Shown here in pieces: positions 13,352 through 23,830 of a DNA stretch of 64,000 nucleotides (its first letter is position 1; every line of letters begins with the position of its first letter). Source of the DNA: Cucumis sativus (lineage: Eukaryota > Streptophyta > Magnoliopsida > Cucurbitales > Cucurbitaceae); NCBI RefSeq assembly GCF_000004075.3, contig NC_026658.2, positions 10,006,411 through 10,070,410 on the forward strand, in the 5' to 3' direction. Made by a program: the position numbers and the translations under genes. The notes below the pieces were generated by a model that saw only the letters and a list, made by a program, of their open reading frames with translations, did no database searches and was not told where the DNA came from.

Positions 13352-14795
13352 CGGATAGGTGTGGAACCCATCTATATTGCACCCTGTACGACACAGAAAA
13401 AAAGCTCAGGGGCCTGTGGATCGGGTGAGGCTCGTTCGGGGTGCACAACGGTTGCGCCAAAAACGGTCCAAAAATGTCCAAGGCTTTACCATACGAAAAA
13501 TCGGCCGATTTTTAACCATGTGAAAAACGTCTCGAAAATTCACAGATAACTACTAGGCAGCCTCACTTTGAGTAATATTAAAGTTTTTTCTCACCAAACC
13601 GCCCGGAGATGCCCAGACTCAGTTTTTTATTTTCGTCCCAATACTTATCCTCCAATGGTTTAGTTGTGTTTCTTTGATCTTGTGCAACCTATTTAGACCA
13701 ATGATAGCCCGCGGATAGGTGTGGAAACCCATCTATATTGCACCATGTACGACACAGAAAAAAATCCTAGGGCCTATCGGTCGGGTGGGGCTCGTTCGGG
13801 GTGCACAACGGTTGCGCCAAAAACAGTGCAAAAATGGCCAACGCTTTACCATACGAAAAATCGGCCGATTTTTAACCATGTGAAAAACGTCCCGAAAATT
13901 CACAGATAACTACTAGGCGGCCTCACTTTGAGTAATATTAAAGTTTTTTCCCACAAAAACCGCCCGGAGATGCCCAGACTCAGTTTTTATTTTCGTCCCA
14001 ATACTTATCCTCCAATGGTTTAGTTGTGTTTCTTTGATCTTGTGCAACCTATTTAGACCGATGATAGGCCGCGGATAGGTGTGGAAACCCATCTATATTG
14101 CACCCTGTACGACACAGAAAAAAAGCCCAGGGCCTGTGGATCGGGTGAGGCTCGTTCGGGGTGCACAACGGTTGCCCGCCAAAAACGGTCCAAAAATGTC
14201 CAAGGCTTTACATACGAAAAATCGGCGATTTTTAACCATGTGAAAAACGTCCCGAAAATTCACAGATAACTACTAGGCAGCCTCACTTTGAGTAATATTA
14301 AAGTTTTTTCCCACACAAACCGCCCGGAGATGCCCAGACTCAGTTTTTATTTTCGTCCCAATACTTATCCTCCAATGGTTTAGTTGTGTTTCTTTGATCT
14401 TGTGCAACCTATTTAGACCAATGATAGCCCGCGGATAGGTGTGGAAACCCATCTATATTGCACCATGTACGACACAGAAAAAAATCCTAGGGCCTATCGG
14501 TCGGGTGGGGCTCGTTCGGGGTGCACAACGGTTGCGCCAAAAACGGTCCAAAAATGGCCAACGCTTTACCATACGAAAAATCGGCCGATTTTTTAACCAT
14601 GTGAAAAAAGTCCTGAAAATTCACAGATAACTACTAGGCGGCCTCACTTTGAGAAATATTAAAGTTTTTTCCCACAAAAACCGCCCGGAGATGCCTAGAT
14701 TGAGTTTTTATTTTCGTCTCAATACTTATCCTCCAATGGTTTAGTTGTGTTTCTTTGACCTTGTGCAACCTATTTAGACCGATGATAGCCCGTGG
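13352..14795 (+). repeat. Second dimeric higher-order repeat
   Basis: The variant GGCCTGTGGATCGGGTGAGG occurs at ~13412 and ~14131, and CCTAGGGCCTATCGGTCGGG at ~13766 and ~14485, so a two-monomer unit of ~720 bp is repeated about twice. Confidence 0.75.
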
Positions 14796-16147
14796 ATAGG
14801 TGTGGAAACCCATCTATATTGCACTCTATACGACACAGAAAAAAATCCCAGGGCCTATGGGTCGGGTGGGGCTCGTTCGGGGTGCACAACGGTTGCGCCA
14901 AAACCGGTCCAAAAATGGCCAAGGATTTACCATACGAAAAATCGGCCGATTTTTAACCATGTGAAAAACGTCCCAAAAATTCACAGATAACTACTAGGCG
15001 GCCTCACTTTGAGTAATATTAAAGTTTTTTCCCACAAAAACCGCCCGCAGATGCCCAGACTCAGTTTTTATTTTCGTCCCAATACTTATCCTCCAATGGT
15101 TTAGTTGTGTTTTTTTGATCTTGTGCAACTTATTTAGACCGATGATAGCCCGCGGATAGGTGTGGAAACCCATCTATAATACACTCTGTACGACACAGAA
15201 AAAAAGCCAGGGCCTATGGGTCGGGTGGGGCTCGTTCGGGGTGCACAACGGTTGCGCCAAAATCGGTCCAAAAATGGCCAAGGCTTTACCATACGAAAAA
15301 TCGGCCGATTTTTAACCATGTGAAAAACGTCCCGAAAATTTCCAGATAACTACTAGGCGGCCTCACTTTGAGTAATATTAAAGTTTTTTCCCACAAAAAC
15401 CGCCCGGAGATGCCCAGACTGAGTTTTTATTTTCGTCCCAATACTTATCCTCCAATGGTTTAGTTGTGTTTCTTTGATCTTGTGCAACCTATTTATACCG
15501 ATGATAGCCCGCGGATAGGTGTGGAAACGAATCTATATTGAACCCTGTACGACACAGAAAAAAATCCCAGGGCCTTTGGGTCGGGTGGGGCTCGTTCGGG
15601 GTGCACAACGGTTGCACCAAAAACGGTCAAAAAATGGCCAAGGCTTTACCATATGAAAAATCGACTGATTTTTGAACATGTGAAAAACGTCCCGAAAATT
15701 CACAGATAACTACTAGGCGTCCTCACTTTGAGTAATATTAAAGTTTTTTCCCACAAAAACCGCTCGGAGATTCCCAGACTCAGTTTTTATTTTCGTCCAA
15801 TACTTTTTCCCCAAAGTTTAGTTGTGTTTCTTTGATCTTGTGCAACCTTTTTAGACGATGATAGCCGCGAATAGGTGTGGAAACCCATCTATATTGCACC
15901 CTGTACGACACAGAAAAAAAGACCAGGGCCTATGGGTCGGGTGGGGCTCGTTTGGGGTGCACAACGGTTGCGCCAAAAACGGTCCAAAAATGGCCAAGGC
16001 TTTACCATACGAAAAATCGGCTGATTTTTAACCATGTGAAAAACGACCCAAAAATTCACAGATAACTACTAGGCGGCCTCACTTTGAGTAATATTAAAGT
16101 TTTTTCCCACAATTCACAGATAATATTAAACTACTAGGCGGCCTCAC

Positions 16148-16336
16148 CTTATGGCTGGCTTCGGCATATGCGCGCTCCTGGCATCGGCCTGTGGGCTCCC
16201 AATTCGACCCGTCTTGAAACACGGACCAAGGAGTCTGACATGTGTGCGAGTTAACGGGCGAGTAAACCCGTAAGGCGCAAGGAAGCTGACTGGTGGGATC
16301 CCCTAGTGGGTTGCACCACCGACCGACCTTGATCTT
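16148..16336 (+). rRNA. 25S rRNA gene fragment (~190 bp)
   Basis: The segment reads as the sense strand of plant 25S rRNA. Highly conserved blocks include GACCCGTCTTGAAACACGG, ACCAAGGAGTCTGACATGTG, GAGTAAACCCGTAAGGCGC and CCGACCGACCTTGATCTT. It starts inside the molecule (ATGGCTGGCTTCGGCATATG) and ends just before the expected CTGAGAAGGG. It is a displaced piece and cannot give a functional rRNA. A few substitutions (for example GCTGACTGGTGGGATCC) suggest age or hybridity. It sits exactly between two different satellites. Confidence 0.9.
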
Positions 16337-16573
16337 CACCGTTTGGCTTTTGTGGGCAAGAAACTTCGAGATCGGACCACCCAGTAGCTAGATGTGGACT
16401 TTCGAGGCCTCGGACCCCGTTCCAAGTCCGGTCGTCCCTTTCTAGGCCATTGTGCCTTTCTTCGGCGTTTTGGGACGGAACCAAGAAACTGAGTCTGGGG
16501 CGTCACCGTTCGGCTTTTGTAGGCAAGAAACTTCGAGATCGGACCACCCAGTAGCTAGATGTGGACTTTCTAT
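16337..16573 (+). repeat. ~167-bp satellite, about 1.4 copies
   Basis: CACCGTTTGGCTTTTGTGGGC at 16337 recurs as CACCGTTCGGCTTTTGTAGGC at 16504. Inside is CACCCAGTAGCTAGATGTGGACTTTCGAGGCCT, split here by length limits, which aligns with the CACCCAGTAGTTAGG and TGTGAATTTTCGAGACC of the 3671-4465 repeat. This copy is more GC-rich. It ends at GGACTTTC (16571), followed by unrelated DNA. Confidence 0.85.
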
Positions 16574-16695
16574 ACCCATACCTGTTAATATCCATTTTTT
16601 TAAACCCCTATAGCAGCAACTTTCTATAGAATATGTATTATTGTACTAAAAAAATGATTGACACACAAATATACACAGAATCTTATAAGGAGCTA

Positions 16696-16917
16696 ATGCA
16701 ATTATTTCAACCGGAGACACCAAAGAATAAGGTATAGCCATCATTAGTGAGTTTGACAGCAGAAGAGGTAGAGAAGAAGATAAAAGAAGAAATGACAGAG
16801 GTTTATGTTTCAGTGGTTCCTCCTGATTATGCCATAACTTCTGATCTTAGATTTTACTGTGTTTGGCTATTAGTTGATTCTTCTGGCAAAGTTATACAAA
16901 CACCTTCTATTGGTTAA
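16696..16917 (+). pseudogene. Potato-type-I serine protease inhibitor, broken
   Basis: A 60-codon frame from CCA at 16738 to TAA at 16915-16917 reads as the body of a potato-inhibitor-I protein: an LTAEEVEKKIKEEM helix, VVPPDYAITSDLRF leading into the reactive loop and first strands, and the typical end VDSSGKVIQTPSIG. In the family a Trp-Pro pair opens this domain; here the codon before Pro is TAG (16735-16737), so a likely TGG-to-TAG nonsense ends the frame that starts at ATG 16696. The conserved Arg-x-Arg of the core is replaced (CVWLLVD). Functional members bind and block serine proteases, often after wounding. The frame is too short and broken for long-ORF searches. I am fairly sure of the family and the nonsense codon; the 5' exon is not identified. 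Confidence 0.8.
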
Positions 16918-18229
16918 AAGCTTGGATTTGTTTGGAGTGACTTTTCAAATATTCAAGAATGCTTCTTTTGTAACACTAACTAATTAAGAACTCATCTTTT
17001 TTCTTTTTAGTAATTTTCAGTATTTGTAAAGTATTATTCCAAACAGGCTGTTAGATTAAGATCATTTGAGTGCAATAATGTTTACCATATACACACTTGT
17101 AACTGTAACTAATTAGTACATGCACTGCTAAGAAGCTATTCAACTCGAATTATGTTTTTAGGTGTTAATTCAGTACTCCATCTAAATTTTGAATTCTTTC
17201 CATAAAACCACACCTTTACATGTGCACAAAAAATAACCCTCTTCTATCATTATTGTGATTTAACTTTCATATATATTTGTTTTAATTTTAGTTAAAGTAA
17301 AGTAACGATCAATGTGTGTATATATATATATATAATTTCAACATAATTCTAGTGCATAAATTGGAATCTGCTCCAGTTTTGAAAGAAATAATCAAATAAA
17401 ATTAATGAACATAGGCAAGCAGAGTATAAAATAGAAACACCCACTTAACAACCTACCGCCATGTGATACTTCCTTTGTGAACAACCTAACTATAGCGCGG
17501 AAATGCCATATTCTAGAAAAAAAATTGAGTGCCAGTTGAACATAAATCATACAATACCTAATGTCGCTGTCGCTATTACTCGATTTGCATTCTCCATTCG
17601 TGGTGGCGATATTCTTTAGGCTTTCACGTCTCCATTCATTCGAAACTCCGCAGTTTTTCTTGTTGAACAATAAATATAACGCGCATTGATCCACCATTTT
17701 TTCTTAGTACAGATGCAGCGACCTCATAGAGATCGCCAATACGATGATGAGGGGTGTTGTTTCTTGTCCTTCTTGTTGGGGTCATCTTGCTCGTGGTTGC
17801 CATGAGATTTTAGCCCAGATCAAATAAAAGCATACCATTGAGCAACGATAACATAAAGGCACCAACAAAACAGTCGAATGGTGGAAGTGTTGCTAGGTTC
17901 TGGTACTTAGTGGACAGCAGGCGACGAACAATCGAAGGTGAAGGATCTGGTACTTAGTTGATAGTAGACGGCGTAAGTGTTGCTAGGTTCTTGAACGACA
18001 ACAGAAGTGAAGGGAGAACGTTTTCGATCCGGAGAGGTTGAACGTTTTCGCGAAAGGGGCAAAAATCTAGGGCTTTCAAATGGAATTAACGTAATATTTT
18101 CTTATATATATATATTTATATATATTTAATAACACTTCGGATCATGTAGGCTGGAGAGGGAAAGGATTTCGACGACGTCTAAAGGCTCCCTTCACGCGAC
18201 TAATTAGGGTTTTAGAAAAGAGAAAATGG
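16918..18229. other. No gene recognised
   Basis: AT-rich DNA downstream of the inhibitor relic. It contains a short TA run near 17318-17332 and a reading frame on the minus strand (17392-17697) that I cannot relate to any family. It may be internal sequence of the CACTA element whose right end is at 18760; no left CACTA end was found. Confidence 0.5.
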
Positions 18230-18760
18230 ACTTAAATGAAACGACGTCGTTTTACGACTAAATTCTTGACGTTTTTAAACGTCAAGAAATTTTTACAATA
18301 GTCTTGACGTTTTAAAAACGTCAAGAATATTTTATAAATTTTTTGACGTTTTTAAAAACGTCAAGGATTTTTTTTATAAATTTCTTGACATTTTTCAAAA
18401 CGTCAAGGATTTTTTTTATAAATTTCTTGACGTTTTTTAAAACGTCGAGTACAATTTTAAATTCTTGACGTTTAAGAAACGTCAAGCATGTCGATTTCAT
18501 ACGCTTCTTGACGTTAAGCGTATGAATTCGACATGCTTGACGTTTTAAGAACGTCAAAAAATTAAAAGATATTTCTTGATGTTTTAAAAACGTCAAGAAA
18601 AATTTTATTTTTTCTTGACGTTTAATAAACGTCAAGAATGATGTTTCAGAAAAATTCTTGACGTTTTTTATTAAAAATGAAATCTTTCTTGACGTTTTTC
18701 GAAAAAAACGTCAAGAAAGGAAAACAACAACCGTCAAGAAAGCCCATTTTTCTGGTAGTG
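18230..18760. mobile_element. CACTA-type DNA transposon terminus with hairpin subterminal repeats
   Basis: The right end, read on the minus strand, is CACTACCAGAAAAATGGGC, a CACTA-family terminal inverted repeat (18742-18760). Inside it lie about eleven copies of TTCTTGACGTT..AACGTCAAGAA, most of them self-complementary, plus a longer palindrome at 18484-18540 (AAGCATGTCGA against TCGACATGCTT). CACTA elements typically carry clustered short subterminal repeats in both orientations that bind transposase. The matching left terminus was not seen, so the element is truncated or its left end was lost. Confidence 0.75.
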
Positions 18761-18925
18761 AATATTTTTGTTCAACTTGAGAAATAATTATATATATTAG
18801 GTTTAATTTATTCTCCATCACTCTACTATTGATTATTCTTCCATAAGAACGTCGATGTGAAAGTAGACAATATTTTATTTAACAAGTGATCATGTCGATT
18901 TCACACCGAGTAAATTCTTTCTTTT

Positions 18926-19426
18926 TTACATTGAAGAATTATAGGGTCTTAATCCTATATAGTTGCCCGGAGGATCGTAGTTGCATACAACGAACTGGGA
19001 CTTCCCTTTACAAGCCACTCTTGCACATCCAAGATGCACGGAGGTTTGCCACACCATCTGAGTATAGTGTCCACAGTCACCACCCTTGCATGAGTTTGAT
19101 GCATAGTCGTATAAATGCTTTTCTCCCACCCACAACTTTACACCATCCGCACCGGTGAACTCGGGGTAGTAGCCTACGGCTATGTTTTCACCGTATGGTC
19201 CGGTAGAGTGAACCAAGGCACAGTCATTTTTCCTTTGTTGGCGTAGGATTGAGCGTAGGCAGCGACAGTTTTGTTCCATGTCATGGGACCGACGCGGACT
19301 GCCGCTCGAGCTTTGTTGTGTAGGGAAATGTAGTCTTGAGGAGAGTTTTGGGCGTGTTAGGAAGAAGAGGAACGTGAAAGTGGGAAAGAAAATTGTCATT
19401 AGAGGGTTTTGACTTTGAGTTCTCAT
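18926..19426 (-). pseudogene. PR-1 (CAP family) copy 1, frame-scrambled
   Basis: The frame stays open for 166 codons, but only the ends read as PR-1. Against the intact copies it has a two-base deletion near 19354 (GGGCGTGTTAGG for GGGCATGTGCTAGG) and a one-base deletion near 19233 (TCATTTTTCCTTTG for TCATTTATCCTTTTG). The losses add to three, so the frame is restored, but about 45 codons between them are read wrongly. The lost part includes the signal-peptide end and the first CAP His (LHNKAR). The C-terminal half, with [17 protein letters not shown] and the end [19 protein letters not shown], is normal. Almost certainly a pseudogene although it looks like an ORF. An LTR sits ~160 bp upstream of its start. 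Confidence 0.85.
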
Positions 19427-19584
19427 TTTGATATGTTAGAGAATGAAAGAGAATCATGATTTTTTATAGAGAATGAAGAATTAAATATGGAATTTTGCTT
19501 TTTGTTGACCTCTTGTTTATTTCCTTTTTATTTCTGTTTTAATTTGTTACATTAATACATAACTAAAAGGACTAACAATGCCAT

Positions 19585-19607
19585 TGTAAAGACCAAAGGT
19601 AAAAATA

Positions 19608-19703
<96 letters not shown>

Positions 19704-21829
19704 ATTTTTATATATTATATATATTTTTCATATATTAATTTAAATAAAAAGAAAAGAAAAAGAAAAATTCTATTATATATTTTTTTTTTCTTTTTTCTTT
19801 TTCTTTTTCTTTTCTCTTTTTTTCTCTCTCTCTCTCTTCTTCTTCCGCCGTGCGCCGCAACCCCACAGTTTCCTTCTCCTCTTCTCTTCCGTTCGCAGCA
19901 GCCGCAACCCCACAGCTTCCTTCTTCTCTTCTCCTCTCCGTTCCGTCCAGATCTGCACCGCAAGACCTTCAGCCGCTGCAACCGTCGGCCAGTTCGCGAG
20001 GCAGCCGTACGCGTCACCTTGCGGCCGCCGTCCAGATCTGCACCGCAAGACCTTCCGCCGCTGCAGCCGTTGCTCTTCCGCCGCTGCCCGGTTCAGATTT
20101 GCGTCGCCGTGCACAGCCTCACCGCCACCCTCTCTTTCTCCTTCGGATCGAAACCGCCGCGCCCGTCCACCTGTAACTGCCGTTGCTCTTCCGCCGCTGC
20201 CCAGCCGTCTCAGCCGGTTCTGTCTCCGTCGAAGCCACGGTCCTGCAACCGTCTCCGCCGGTTCTGTCTCCGTCGAAGCCAAGGCCGCCGCGTGAACCAG
20301 TAACCGCCACGCTCCCCGCTGACAACCGCCGCTCCACCTGCTATCGACGTCGGCCGACTAGTTGCTGTAACCATTCAGATTTGCTGTAACCGTTCAGATT
20401 CGCGGTCTGTTCGCGACGGTCTCCATCCGTGAAGATCAGCTGCCACGTCCCCTTTGGCCGACCGCTGACCGACCCACACTTAGGATTTTGTTGCGAGTTC
20501 GACAGTCGTGCGTTGAGGTGTTGGGAGTAACGTTAGGCTCCCTTACATTCACAACCACATTGTGAATTATTGAAGGTTCAGTTCGCCATTATATCGGTGA
20601 GTTGAAAGTAATTGAATTTTGTGTTGTTATGCTTAGGATTGTTTTGAGGACCTTATGGATTAAGGAGCTTCCCTAACTTTAAGGTAAGGGATTTTTTGTG
20701 TTGTTATGCTTAGGATTGTTTTGAGGACGTTATGGATTAAGGAGCTTCCCTAACTTTAAGGTAAGGGATTTTCTACTGGACTCACTTATGACTGTGAATT
20801 GTATTTGTTAAATGTATACTGTGGATTGACTGAAAATATATATGCAATTGAAGTACACTTGACGTCGAATGTATATCGTGATTGTCATGGAATATATATA
20901 TATAAGTGTGTGTATGTGGACAGGACAAAGATTGTAAATTGTGTTTGTATGAGATGCAGATGTGAACTTATGATTCTCGTTTAGATTGGGTGTACGTTAC
21001 GCTAAAGTATGATTGTGTGCTGGTGAACTGATGGGTGTATGGTGAACTGATGGGTGTATTGACGATTGGGTGTACGTTACGCTAAAATATGATTGTGTGC
21101 TGGTGAACTGATGGGTGTATGGTGAACTGATGGGTGTATTGACTGTATAGTTGATTGACTGACGTATTAGTATATTATTGAGAAAGAATTTTGTGTTTTG
21201 AAGTAACTGAAAGATGGATTGAATGGAATGAGGGGAAAATTGTTAGATTGTATTGGGATGTGTACCTTTTAGGTGTCCTACGGGATCACCAATTTTTTGT
21301 GCACCTTCGGGAGCATTAGACTGATATGTGTTTCTGCAGAACACTAGACTGATATGTACGTCCCTCAGGGCACGCCCGAGATGTGTATCCTACGGGATCA
21401 CAAGACTGCGACTGTACAGGGTGTCCCAATATAACGTTAACAATTTATTTTCCCCTGACGGGACCAGTAGAGGGTCTCTTACTGAGTATTTAAGTATTCA
21501 CCCTTCTTATGTTTAATTTTCAGGCAAAGGTAATAAAGGCGGCAAACCGGCGAGGGGCAGGAAGGAAGCGTGATGCCATAGGAAACGTGTAATTGCTTCC
21601 GCTTATGGGTTTTGTGAGATTTAAGATTGATTTGAAATTTGGTTTATAAATGTTTATTTTATTTTTAAATTGCTTTTTTATGTATTGTTTTTTTATGTTT
21701 TCTTGAATGTTTCAAATTCAGGCCTGACTTGAAGATGTTTTTAAATTGCTTACGTTTCGTTTTATATTAATCAAAGTTTTTTGTTTGTTAAAAATTAACG
21801 ATCTTGACTTACTTAGAAAAGTTGGGTCG
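19585..21829 (+). mobile_element. Solo LTR, copy R1 (~2.2 kb)
   Basis: It starts TGTAAAGACCAAAGG and ends GAAAAGTTGGGTCG, a shortened version of the family end GTTGGGTCGTTACA. It interrupts the PR-1 upstream region: the left flank ends AACAATGCCAT and the right flank resumes CTGATGAG, continuous in the copy at 35475-35492. It carries a TA microsatellite, a CT-rich then GC-rich segment, and the splice-acceptor-like TTTTCAG followed by a short basic reading. There is no coding internal region, so it is a solo LTR or LTR fragment. Internal short tandem duplications lie near 20615-20775 and 20985-21145. Confidence 0.75.
19603..19700. repeat. TA microsatellite
   Basis: A nearly pure (TA)n run of about 95 bp inside LTR copy R1. 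Shorter runs occur at the same relative place in R4 (30829-30860, 30890-30915) and R5 (37140-37157, 37227-37267). Confidence 0.95.
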
Positions 21830-22974
21830 GTTCTGATGAGTTTGAATGTCAAAGATGTTATAGAAATTGGGTTGCCAATTTTCCATGTTGAATTACACTA
21901 TTTTGGTTGTAATATTAGTTTAAAGAATTTCATAAGTTTTAGTTTTTGTGTGTTTTCTCCTTTAAGGATGGAAGAATATAATTACATTGCAATTTTGGAG
22001 GTAGGAATTTGAAACGGCACATTAGCCCTATTAACTGAAGTCGAACCCTTAAACAAAAAAAAAATTACCTTTAGCCAATAATATAAGCATTGTTTTTTTT
22101 TTCTTTTGGAAAAACATTTTTTCTTACGAGTTCAATAGGTGAACCTGTTAGGAGAATTCTAACTACTTTATGTCTTATTAATTGAAGAGTGTCTTAACCT
22201 ATTCAACTACATGCATATATAGGTTGGTAACTTTTGAGTTATATGTGTTAAAGGCTTACAAGTTTTTTAGTTTGTCACATAAGGAGAATTCAAATTGCTT
22301 ATTTCTTAATTGACGAATGTCATCTTAACCTATTCAATTGCATGACAAAAGTTTGACACAACTATTGAGTTATGTTAAAACTAACAAGTTCTTCAGTTTG
22401 TTCGACATGCGATATATGGCACTGTAGCAATTTAAATTTGAGTTTTTCATGCTTGTATAAATATTTGTAAAGAATATTATCATCTTTGAGTTAAGGTAAG
22501 ATATTTTGTTCTAATTGGACAGACCATATTGAGTGTAAGCTTATATTTTAAAGTATTTTTATTACCATTTCCACACAATTTGCTGTCTTTTCAATTTTTT
22601 TTAGGGAGGATTGAACTTCAAACCTAACATAGATACTATACCAATTTAAAATATGTTCATTTTGACATAGAAGGACTTATTAGAAGAAGGGAGAAGGGTG
22701 CAGGAGAGCAGACTCTTCTTTTCAACTCCTTTGTAGGTTTTAATTATTGGATAATTATTACTAGTAATAATAATTAAGTATTTAGCAACGTTTAAGAAAA
22801 CGGCAAATACAACAAAATCTATGATAGACTTATATCGCTAGGTAAACTTTAATTCTTATTGATATTTTTTGACATAACCTTTGAAAAATCAAGAGCGGTG
22901 ATTTCCTATCTTTTTGGTAATCTTTGACATAAACATAGTCCTCTTTTTCTACACAATACTACCAAAAGATACGA
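21830..22974. other. PR-1 upstream duplicated module (copy 1), no gene
   Basis: Continues the PR-1 upstream region after LTR R1 and matches 35485-36640 almost base for base, including the junction ATTGAGTGTAAGCTTAT at ~22532. It is AT-rich with no supported reading frame. It is one of the shared blocks of the PR-1 cluster. Confidence 0.75.
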
Positions 22975-23830
22975 CTCTATCAAAGATATGTGGAATGCTG
23001 AAAATTTGAAATGGGACCTTTTTCGAGAAGACCATGAGAGAAGTGTATAGACACATTTGTGGAATGAGATCAAAATCATCCTCAATTCCCCCTTGCTTGA
23101 TCATGGCTAGGATCCTTCCTATTTGGAGCTTGAATACCAATGGTAGCATCATGATTGCCTCCATTAAAAGGCTTTACATAACAGTAATCAAGCCGATCTT
23201 AACAATTCTAGCGAGCAAATTTATCAAAATCTTTGGAAGTCGATCATCCCTTAAAAATGCAAATTCTTTATTTGGTCTCTCTTTCATGAATGAATGTATC
23301 AACACAACTGAACATTTACAAAGGAGACTTCCATCGTGGAGCTTGAAACCATCCTTGTGTGTTATGTGCAAAACCGCCTATGAAGACAGAAATCATCTTT
23401 TATCTCTTGTCCACTTGTAAATGGTATATGGTAAAATGTTGGTGTTCTGTTTAACCATTCCTTCATTTTTTAGAACATTGTCTCCCTTTGCAAATATATG
23501 TGCAGATCAAAGGTGAAAACAAATAAGCAAATTATTATCTTCAACACAGTAGTTATCGCCCTTTGATCCATATGGAATGAAAGAAATAAGAGGATTTTCA
23601 ATGATTTAGAAAGATCCCCTTGTGATTTAGGAAGATATTCAAGCTCTTACGAGTTTTTGGACCAATCGTTCTCCTCTGTTCAGAAACTACTCGATCAGTA
23701 GCATTGCTTTAAATTTAAATGCTTTTTAATTCTGACTTGTGAGTCTCTTGGACTTCTCTCTAGCACTTTTTGTACTTTTTCAACTTCTCGTACTTTTCTC
23801 TCTTATATATTAATGAAGCAGAAATAACAA
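22975..23830 (+). pseudogene. LINE reverse-transcriptase tail relic (zf-RVT), copy 1
   Basis: In shifting frames the sequence reads as the end of a plant LINE ORF2: a segment like KCKFFIWSLFH, then LQRRLPSWSLKPSL and CVMCKT, the zinc-binding RVT domain that follows the polymerase. Stops and shifts are frequent. It ends in GTGCTAAGGAGGTGTCCACC after a TATATTAATGAAGCAG tail. The same relic is found at 27990, 36660 and 39053, so it was copied with the surrounding block and did not insert four times. Confidence 0.65.

Larger units (their letters stand above)
4466..16147 (+). repeat. ~360-bp satellite array, about 32 monomers
   Basis: The landmark GGATAGGTGTGGAAACCC recurs about every 360 bases, from near 4688 to near 15874. 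I count 31 sequenced occurrences, with room for one more in the N gap. Two subfamilies are visible. To about 8.6 kb the monomers have CTCGGAGATGCCCCACACT and CTTTTCTTC; beyond about 8.9 kb they have CCCGGAGATGCCCAGACT, CTTATCCTCC and TGCAACCTATTT. The last monomer is scrambled at 16110-16147. Short reading frames inside it (about 62 codons, repeated) follow the period and are not genes. A 350-360 bp satellite is known in Cucumis; identity was not tested. Confidence 0.95.

Noticed and set aside
4466..16147. Dozens of 60-135 codon frames on both strands, many starting METHLYC or MWKPIYIA
   Set aside because: They recur with the 360-bp satellite period and change with every indel; they are repeat artefacts, not genes.
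17392..17697. 101-codon minus-strand frame downstream of the inhibitor relic
   Set aside because: Only one copy is present, I recognise no family, and the length is expected by chance in AT-rich DNA; noted only as unexplained.
18321..18635. 104-codon minus-strand frame with repeated FLTFLKRQE units
   Set aside because: It is the CACTA hairpin repeats translated; the repeats are palindromic DNA, not a protein repeat family.
18265..18745. Possible CRISPR-like array because of regularly spaced palindromic repeats
   Set aside because: Plant nuclear DNA; spacing is irregular, the repeats are hairpins with no unique spacers, and a CACTA terminal repeat explains them.
19611..20303. 230-codon frame starting with a Tyr-Ile run and ending in Pro/Arg/Ser-rich sequence
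   Set aside because: It is the TA microsatellite and the CT/GC-rich part of an LTR read in frame; frames on the opposite strand are just as long.
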